A stretch of 64,000 bases of DNA from Paractinoplanes toevensis (lineage in GTDB: Bacteria; Actinomycetota; Actinomycetes; Mycobacteriales; Micromonosporaceae): contig NZ_BOQN01000063.1 of assembly GCF_018332695.1 (NCBI RefSeq), positions 21,162 through 85,161 of the forward strand, given 5' to 3'. The position numbers and the translations under genes are program-made. The notes below the pieces were generated by a model. It ran no database searches. It had not been told where the DNA came from and saw nothing but the letters and a program-made list of their open reading frames with translations. Shown piece after piece: positions 58,395 through 64,000 of the stretch; within the stretch, counting starts at the first letter, position 1, and every line of letters starts with the position of its first letter.

Positions 58395-60938
58395 TCACTC
58401 GGTGCCGAGGGCGGCGACCGGGCTGACCCGGGCCGCGCGGCGGGCCGGCAGGACGCCGGCCGCCGCGGTCAGCAGCACGAGGATCACGAAAACCAGCGCG
58501 AGCTGGGCGACGGGCAGGCTGAGCGGCGCGTTCACGCCGAGTGCCTTGACCATGAGCCAGGCGTACGGGACACCGAGCGCCAGTCCGAGCGCGGCTCCGA
58601 TGACGCCGTAGAGGGCGGACTCGGTGGTCAGCATGATCCGCAGCCCGCCCCGGGAGAGGCCGACCGCCCGCAGCAGCCCGGACTCACGCACCCGCTCGAC
58701 CACCGACAGCGCGGTGGTGGTGCCCACGCCGACCACGGCGATCATGACGGTGAGACCGATGAGGCCGAGCGCGATGCCGAGCAGCACGGTCAGTTCCTTG
58801 TCGATCTCGTCGCGCTGGTCGGCGAGGACGTCGATCCCCCACTGGCCACCGGCCGCGTTGTTGGCGTCGGTGAGTGCCCGCCGCCCGTCGGTGCGGCCCT
58901 GTTCGCCGGCGGTGGCGGCGTCGGCGAGCAGCCCGGCGTAGCCGGCCGGAGCACCGAGCGCGGTGAGGTCGGACGGGTCGACCACCATGGCCGAGCCGAG
59001 CGGCGCCGAGTCGGGCAGCTTGGCCACCACGGTCAGCTTGCGCACCTTCTTGCCGTTGCTGAGGGTGGCCTCGTCGCCGACCGTCAGGCCGGTGAGCTCC
59101 GCGGTGAAGCCGGAGATGACGACCTTGCCCGGCCCGAGGTCGGCCAGGCTCCCGCCGACCACGTCGAGCTTCTTGAGTTCGGGCAGCGCGCCGATGTTCA
59201 GGTCGTTGGCGTTCAGCCCGTCGATGTTCGTGCCGGCCACCTTCACGTCGAGCCGCCGGTAGGCGGTGACGTTGGCCAGTTCCGGCCGCGACTTCAGCTG
59301 GTCGACGGCGGCCGCGGTGATGAGCGGGTCGCCGTGCGCGCTCATCTCGTAGTCGGCGGGCGCCGAGGAGGCGGTCTCCCGCTCGGCCAGCAGCCGGATC
59401 GAGGCGCCGCCGACGAGGGTGCCGGCGATCAGGGTGACGCCGAGCGCGACGACGACGCTGACCGCGGCGGCCCGGCGGGGTGCGCTGCCCACTCCCCCGG
59501 CGGCGAGCCGGCCGACCGGCCCGGAACGGCGGATCGGCATGCCGAGCAGGAACAGCACCGGCCGGACCAGGGCCGGGCCGAGCGCGATCAGGGCGAGGAA
59601 GGCGAACCCGCCGGAGCCGACCACGGCCAGCAGGTTGGTGGTGGGGTCGTAGTCCTTGGGGTCGCGGCCGGGCAGCCGGGTGGCGACGAAGGCGGCGAGC
59701 AGGCCGGCCACCACGACCAGCAGCAGTCCGGCCGCCCAGCGCAGTTTGCCGATGTCCTTGCGGGCACCGGTGGTGCCGGCGCCGCGCAGCGCCTCGAGCG
59801 GCGACACCCGCCCGGCGGTGAACGCGGGCGCCACCACCGCGACCATGGTGATGACCACGGCGAGCAGGATGGTGCCGAGCGCGGGCAGCAGCGGGAAGCC
59901 CGGCGACTCGATCTTCGGGCCGAACGTGCGGACCAGCGCGGGTACGAGATGGCCGGCACCGAGCGCGAGCAGCACGCCGGTGGTGCCGGTGGCCAGGCCG
60001 ACCAGTGCCCCCTCGACCGCGAGGGACAGGCTCACCCCGCCGCGTCCGGCGCCGACCGCGCGCAGCAGGGCCAGCTGCTTCATCCGCTGGGCGAAGACGA
60101 TCCGGAAGGTGGAGGCGGCGACCAGCCCGGCCGCGACGACCGCGATCGCCACGAAGATCGCGATCACCTCGAAGACGCTGTCGACCTGGTCGGCCTTCTG
60201 CTTGGCCTCGGCCAGCCGGACATCCGCCCCCGTGGCGATCTCCGGTTTCGTACCGTCCTTGACCTTGCTCGCGGCCGTCGCGGTGAGGTCCTGGATCTGC
60301 TTGCGGACGGCGTCGGCGTCGGCTCCGGGCGCGAGGCGGAGGTCGATCCGGCGCAGGAAGGTGTCGCCGACCAGGGTGGAAACGGTCGCCTGGGGCGCGT
60401 ACGCCTGGAAGCCGTAATCCTCCGGGCCCTCCACCATGCCGACCACCGTGAGGGTCGCCGGGTCGATGGGTTTGCCGTCGTCGCTGTAGCGGAAGGTGGC
60501 CTTGGTGGTGCCGCCGACCTTGAGGCCGAGCCGCTCGGCGGTCCGCGCGGTGATGGTGATCTCGCCGGGCCCGGTGGGCTTGCGGCCGCTGGTGAGGGTG
60601 GTGACCGATAGCGGCCCGGTGCCGCTGTCGGCCGAGAGGTTCAGGTATTCGGTGCCGATCTGCCCGCCGGCGTCGAGCCGCCCGGCGGTCTCGGCGACGC
60701 CCGGGATCCGGCCGATCGCGGCGAGTTCGGCGGTGGAGATGCTGCCGTTGTCGACGACCAGGTCGACCGCCTCCGGGGTGCCGCTGAGCCCGTTGAGCAC
60801 GCTGCGTTCGGTGATGGTCTGGGCGAGCACGGTGGCGTAGACGACGAACGACACGACCAGCACGGCGAGGCCGGTGAGCAGCAGCCGGGCCGGCCGGCGG
60901 GCGACGCCGCGCAGCTGGGTGCGCAGGACCGCGCTCAT
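58395..60938 (-). CDS. FtsX-family ABC transporter permease (two-domain)
   Basis: An 847-residue protein with an N-terminal helix, a large extracytoplasmic domain, four helices with the first FtsX domain (about 260-400), a second extracytoplasmic domain, and a C-terminal FtsX domain (about 725-847, including RVRESGLLRAVGLSRGGLRI and PARRAARVSPVAALGTE). This layout is that of exporters or lipoprotein-release systems in actinobacteria. The ATG overlaps the ATPase stop (ATGA). The NarL-type pair just beyond is divergent from this operon and may control it. Confidence 0.92.
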   Translation of the reverse strand: MSAVLRTQLRGVARRPARLLLTGLAVLVVSFVVYATVLAQTITERSVLNGLSGTPEAVDLVVDNGSISTAELAAIGRIPGVAETAGRLDAGGQIGTEYLNLSADSGTGPLSVTTLTSGRKPTGPGEITITARTAERLGLKVGGTTKATFRYSDDGKPIDPATLTVVGMVEGPEDYGFQAYAPQATVSTLVGDTFLRRIDLRLAPGADADAVRKQIQDLTATAASKVKDGTKPEIATGADVRLAEAKQKADQVDSVFEVIAIFVAIAVVAAGLVAASTFRIVFAQRMKQLALLRAVGAGRGGVSLSLAVEGALVGLATGTTGVLLALGAGHLVPALVRTFGPKIESPGFPLLPALGTILLAVVITMVAVVAPAFTAGRVSPLEALRGAGTTGARKDIGKLRWAAGLLLVVVAGLLAAFVATRLPGRDPKDYDPTTNLLAVVGSGGFAFLALIALGPALVRPVLFLLGMPIRRSGPVGRLAAGGVGSAPRRAAAVSVVVALGVTLIAGTLVGGASIRLLAERETASSAPADYEMSAHGDPLITAAAVDQLKSRPELANVTAYRRLDVKVAGTNIDGLNANDLNIGALPELKKLDVVGGSLADLGPGKVVISGFTAELTGLTVGDEATLSNGKKVRKLTVVAKLPDSAPLGSAMVVDPSDLTALGAPAGYAGLLADAATAGEQGRTDGRRALTDANNAAGGQWGIDVLADQRDEIDKELTVLLGIALGLIGLTVMIAVVGVGTTTALSVVERVRESGLLRAVGLSRGGLRIMLTTESALYGVIGAALGLALGVPYAWLMVKALGVNAPLSLPVAQLALVFVILVLLTAAAGVLPARRAARVSPVAALGTE

Positions 60939-61693
60939 CGGTTGGCCGCCAGCGCCTGCAGGGCCTCGGTGACCGACGCCAGGCTGGGCGACTGCACCTC
61001 GCCGGCGACCCGGCCGTCGGCGAGCAGCACGACCCGGTCGGCGTAGGCGGCCGCGGACGGGTCGTGGGTGACCATCACGACGGTCTGGCCCAGTTCGCGG
61101 ACCGAGTTGCGCAGGAACAACAGCACCTCGGCGCCGGAGCGGGAGTCCAGGTTGCCGGTCGGCTCGTCGGCGAAGACCACCTCGGGCCGGGAGGCGAGCG
61201 CGCGGGCCACGGCGACGCGCTGCTGCTGGCCGCCGGAGAGTTCGCTGGGCCGGTGGCTGAGCCGGCCGGTGATGCCGAGCGCCTCGGTGAGATGCCCGAA
61301 CAGCTGCCGGTCCACCTTCCGGCCGGCCAGCTCCAGCGGCAGCAGGATGTTCTGCTCGGCGGTGAGCTGCGGCAGCAGGTTGAACGACTGGAAGACGAAG
61401 CCGATCCGCTCCCGGCGCACCTTGGTGAGCACCCGGTCGGACTGCCGGGTCAGATCGGTGCCGCCGAGCAGCGCCTGCCCGCTGGTGGCCGTGTCGAGCC
61501 CGGCCAGGCAGTGCATCAGCGTCGACTTACCGGACCCGGACGGCCCCATGATCGCCGTGAACTGGGCCCGGGTGAAGCCGACGGTCACCCCGTCCAGGGC
61601 CCGTACCGCCGTGTCGCCGCTGCCGTAGACCTTCACCAGGTCGACCGCCGCGACGGCGGCGAGGGTGTCCTGGCCCGCCGTTTTCACCAACAT
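60935..61693 (-). CDS. ABC transporter ATP-binding protein
   Basis: A 252-residue ATPase of the LolD/MacB group. Walker A GPSGSGKST, signature LSGGQQQRVAVARAL, Walker B VVFADEPTG and His switch VTHDPS are intact. ATG at 61693 has GGAG nine bases upstream. It overlaps the permease gene by four bases and powers that permease. Confidence 0.95.
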   Translation of the reverse strand: MLVKTAGQDTLAAVAAVDLVKVYGSGDTAVRALDGVTVGFTRAQFTAIMGPSGSGKSTLMHCLAGLDTATSGQALLGGTDLTRQSDRVLTKVRRERIGFVFQSFNLLPQLTAEQNILLPLELAGRKVDRQLFGHLTEALGITGRLSHRPSELSGGQQQRVAVARALASRPEVVFADEPTGNLDSRSGAEVLLFLRNSVRELGQTVVMVTHDPSAAAYADRVVLLADGRVAGEVQSPSLASVTEALQALAANR

Positions 61694-61822
61694 GTCGTGC
61701 TCCGCTCAGATGGATATCGATGTCGACGCAGAGTCTGGCTTTCCGCCGGGGCCGCGCACATCAGCCGCGCGCCAGGAAAGCGGATCTGACTTTCGGCCGA
61801 TGGGGCCCGGTTGACCTGCCGT

Positions 61823-61828
61823 TACGCT
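61823..61828 (+). promoter_or_regulatory. -10-like TACGCT of a leaderless start (sensor kinase gene)
   Basis: TACGCT-N8-ATG suggests transcription begins at or next to the ATG at 61837. No Shine-Dalgarno is visible there. Confidence 0.42.
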
Positions 61829-61836
61829 GGGTCACG

Positions 61837-63024
61837 ATGGAACCGAATCCGAACCGTCTCGTGCTGCTCCGCCTGGGTCAGGTGGGCGCGCTGGCGATCA
61901 TGGCCGCCCTCGGCATGTTCGACGTGGTCTCCGGCCGCCTGCTCACCGGGCCGGGCGACGCGCCGATGGGCCTGATCCGGGTCCTCCTGGCGGTCGGCGC
62001 GGCGGCGGTCTGGCTGCCCGCGCACAAGCAGAACTCGACCGCCCTGCCCAAGGCCGCCATCTGGCTGAGCCTCGGCTCGGTCGGGGTCACCTTCGCGGTG
62101 GCCGTGACCAGCTCCGAGTACGACTCGACGTGGGGGCTGGCCGAGTCGCTCGCGCTGCTCGGCGTGATGCTGGTGGTGGCTCGTCGGGCCAGCCCCGGCT
62201 GGGCGGTCGCCGCGGTGGTCACGGTGGGCGCGGCGGTGAGCTTCCTGCCGCTGCGCGGCGGCCGGTCGGCCGAGTTCGTCATCTTCGGCCTGATCCAGGC
62301 CCTGGCCGCTGCCGCGGCCCTCGGCATCGGCCTCTACCTGCGCATTCTGGAAAGCTCCCGGCAACGAGCGGTTGATGCCGTACGCGCGGAGCAGCGCACC
62401 GAATTCGCGCGGGACCTGCACGACTTCATCGCCCACCACGTCACCGGGATCGTGGTGCAGGCGCAGGGTGCCCGGTTCATCGTCGAGCAGGACCCGAAAC
62501 GGGCACTGCTCGCCCTCGAACAGATCGAACAGGCCGGCGCCGAGACGATGGCCTCGATGCGGCGGATGGTGGGCGTGCTGCGCGACCCGCTGACCCGGCC
62601 GGACGCCCCGCTCGCGCCGGTGTCCGGGGTCGGCGAGCTGGGCCAGTTGCTGGAGCAGTTCACCGCGGCGGGCGGCCCGCTGGGCCGGCTGCACGTGGAC
62701 GGCACCGTCGACGGCATCCCGGTCGAGGTGTCCACGTCGGCGTACCGGGTGGTGATGGAGGCGCTCACCAACGTACGGCAGCACGCGGTCGAGGCCCGGG
62801 TGGCCGACGTGTGGATCCGGCGCACCCCCGAGTGGCTGCTCGTGCGAGTCGCGAACGACGGCACGGCCCGTCCCGCCGGCCCGCGCGAGCGCTCAGGGTA
62901 CGGTCTCGTGGGCCTGACCGAACGGGTCCGCGCGGTCGGCGGCCGCATCTCGGCCGGCCCCGGCATCGAGGGCGGCTGGGTGGTCGACGCCGCGTTCCCG
63001 CTGAACGTGAAGGTGGTCCAATGA
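61837..63024 (+). CDS. NarL-type sensor histidine kinase
   Basis: A 395-residue kinase with five or six membrane helices in residues 10-170 and little external sequence, which points to an intramembrane-sensing type. The HisKA_3 box is FARDLHDFIAHHVTGIVVQA with phospho-acceptor His195; the HATPase part has VMEALTNVRQHAVEA, VRVANDG and SGYGLVGLTERVRAVGG. ATG at 61837 is favoured because of the TACGCT box and the position of the first helix; longer frames have no family similarity. The response regulator follows, and the divergent ABC exporter is its likely target, as in BceS/DesK-like modules. Confidence 0.92.
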   Translation: MEPNPNRLVLLRLGQVGALAIMAALGMFDVVSGRLLTGPGDAPMGLIRVLLAVGAAAVWLPAHKQNSTALPKAAIWLSLGSVGVTFAVAVTSSEYDSTWGLAESLALLGVMLVVARRASPGWAVAAVVTVGAAVSFLPLRGGRSAEFVIFGLIQALAAAAALGIGLYLRILESSRQRAVDAVRAEQRTEFARDLHDFIAHHVTGIVVQAQGARFIVEQDPKRALLALEQIEQAGAETMASMRRMVGVLRDPLTRPDAPLAPVSGVGELGQLLEQFTAAGGPLGRLHVDGTVDGIPVEVSTSAYRVVMEALTNVRQHAVEARVADVWIRRTPEWLLVRVANDGTARPAGPRERSGYGLVGLTERVRAVGGRISAGPGIEGGWVVDAAFPLNVKVVQ

Positions 63025-63076
63025 GATCTGCCGTTCCGCCCTCGCCGCGGCTCGAGGAGGGTCGTGCACCAATCTC

Positions 63077-63715
63077 ATGATCAAGGTGCTCATCGCGGAC
63101 GACCAGGCCATGGTCCGCACCGGCTTCGGCATGATCATCGGCGCGCAGCCGGACATGGAGGTAGTCGGCGAGGCCGCGGACGGCGTCGAGGCGGTCGCGC
63201 TGGCCCGCAGACTACGGCCGGACGTGGCATTGTTCGACATCCGGATGCCGAAGATGGACGGCCTCGAGGCGCTGCGGCTGCTGGCCGGCCCCGGCGTAGC
63301 CGACCCGGTCAAGGTGGTCGTGGTGACCACGTTCGACCTCGACGAGTACGTCCACCAGGCGCTGCGCAACGGCGCGGCCGGTTTCCTGCTCAAGGACTCC
63401 GGTCCGGCCCTGCTGGTCGAGGCGGTCCGGGCAGCCGACTCGGGCGACGCGCTGATCAGCCCGTCGATCACCGTACGGCTGCTGGAGCACCTGTCCCCAC
63501 CGGCACCGAAGAGCGACGACGGCGGGCTGTCCCCCCGCGAACTGGACGTGGTGAAGCTGGCCGCGAAGGGCCTGACCAACGCGGAGATCGCCGCCGAGCT
63601 GTTCATCTCGATCGGCACGGTGAAAACCCACCTGGGCAGCGTGCAGACCAAGCTGGGCGCCCGAAACCGGGTGGAGATCGCCGCGTGGGCCTGGGAACGC
63701 CGCCTGATCAGCTGA
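63077..63715 (+). CDS. NarL/LuxR-family response regulator
   Basis: A 212-residue regulator. The receiver has acidic residues ADD (7-9), acceptor Asp54 in LFDIRMPKMDG and Lys of LLKDSGP. The LuxR-type helix-turn-helix is near 150-205 (LSPRELDVVKLAAKGLTNAE, FISIGTVKTHLGSVQTKLGA). It starts 52 bases after the kinase and should be phosphorylated by it. It probably regulates the adjacent ABC exporter operon. Confidence 0.95.
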   Translation: MIKVLIADDQAMVRTGFGMIIGAQPDMEVVGEAADGVEAVALARRLRPDVALFDIRMPKMDGLEALRLLAGPGVADPVKVVVVTTFDLDEYVHQALRNGAAGFLLKDSGPALLVEAVRAADSGDALISPSITVRLLEHLSPPAPKSDDGGLSPRELDVVKLAAKGLTNAEIAAELFISIGTVKTHLGSVQTKLGARNRVEIAAWAWERRLIS

Positions 63716-64000
63716 TCCGATCCACGCTTTCCCCGCCGGCGTTAAATCATTTCTTTGATTGGTCAAGCAACCGATTATCGGCCCTTTAGATTGGCATGAT
63801 CGTTGTTGGCGGGCGCCGGCCGGGAGCGGGAGAATATATGCATGCGGTACCAGCAGCTCCAGCTATTCTCCCGATCCACGACTGCTGCCATGCGTGACCG
63901 CACCAGATCTCGAAACTATTCACCGGAGAAAGACGAATTCCGTCGCGACCATGCGCGCCGCCGGCATTGGGGACTCGCACAATGCCGCGTAGCTTAAGTT
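63716..64000. other. Right-end intergenic region
   Basis: The 285 bases after the response regulator are AT-richer (GGCGTTAAATCATTTCTTTG) and hold no supported gene; short frames have no ribosome binding site or family similarity. A neighbouring gene may start beyond the edge. Confidence 0.45.
63827..63873. repeat. 10-bp inverted repeat with 27-base spacer
   Basis: CGGGAGAATA (63827-63836) and TATTCTCCCG (63864-63873) are perfect reverse complements. The spacer contains ATGCATGCGGTACC. It could be a two-site operator or a hairpin in a leader RNA. Confidence 0.5.

Overview
This is chromosomal DNA from a very high-GC actinomycete, most likely the Micromonosporaceae (Actinoplanes-like). The reasons are strong G/C preference at third codon positions, many GTG starts, SigE-type ECF sigma and NarL-type two-component genes, Tat-exported DUF1800/DUF1501 proteins, an amidoligase, and a chemosensory operon. 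No phage, plasmid, insertion sequence, CRISPR array, rRNA or tRNA gene was recognised. Species cannot be fixed by reading alone.

Layout. 1-4.5 kb: start of a sugar-type ABC binding lipoprotein, an S4 RNA-binding protein, a YcnI-like protein, a DHH phosphoesterase and zwf. 4.5-4.9 kb: a long imperfect inverted repeat whose sequence recurs at 13.5 kb. 5-7.9 kb (minus): thiol peroxidase, ECF sigma factor, membrane regulator with a triplicated motif, and amidoligase, the last three overlapping at stop/start codons. 8-12.6 kb: arginine permease, arginine deiminase, a MarC-like protein and an HtrA-like protease, the last two carrying Pro/Ala-rich repeats. 12.6-13.6 kb: repeats, a STAS antagonist and a bidirectional terminator. 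13.6-22.9 kb: secreted metalloprotease, ROK kinase, DUF1800/DUF1501 Tat pair, DUF2252, PPOX and pirin. 23.6-30.1 kb: one 2174-residue low-complexity protein ending in TPR-like helices, tail to tail with a diguanylate cyclase. 31-36.5 kb: EamA transporter, acyltransferase, CAP protein, L,D-transpeptidase, then a decayed SRPBCC/ArsR locus.

36.5-39.7 kb is a MacA/MacB-type efflux operon. 39.8-48.7 kb is a tightly overlapping chemosensory operon (CheW, CheR-TPR, CheW, MCP, CheA-REC, CheB, triple-REC hybrid kinase) whose parts match the Wsp type of alternative-function system, except that the diguanylate cyclase output is replaced by a hybrid histidine kinase. 49.2-56 kb looks like an envelope or exopolysaccharide cluster: GT2, a 1363-residue repeat/membrane/SGNH fusion, a small membrane protein and a clan GH-A-like hydrolase. 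56-63.7 kb holds a PGRP-type amidase, a FtsX-type ABC exporter and a NarL-type two-component pair.

Recurring themes are: (i) a -10-like TANNNT hexamer 6-8 nt before the start codon of at least eight genes, suggesting leaderless transcripts and fixing several starts; (ii) Pro/Ala/Gln-rich tandem-repeat expansion in four unrelated genes; (iii) four-base stop/start overlaps throughout the operons.
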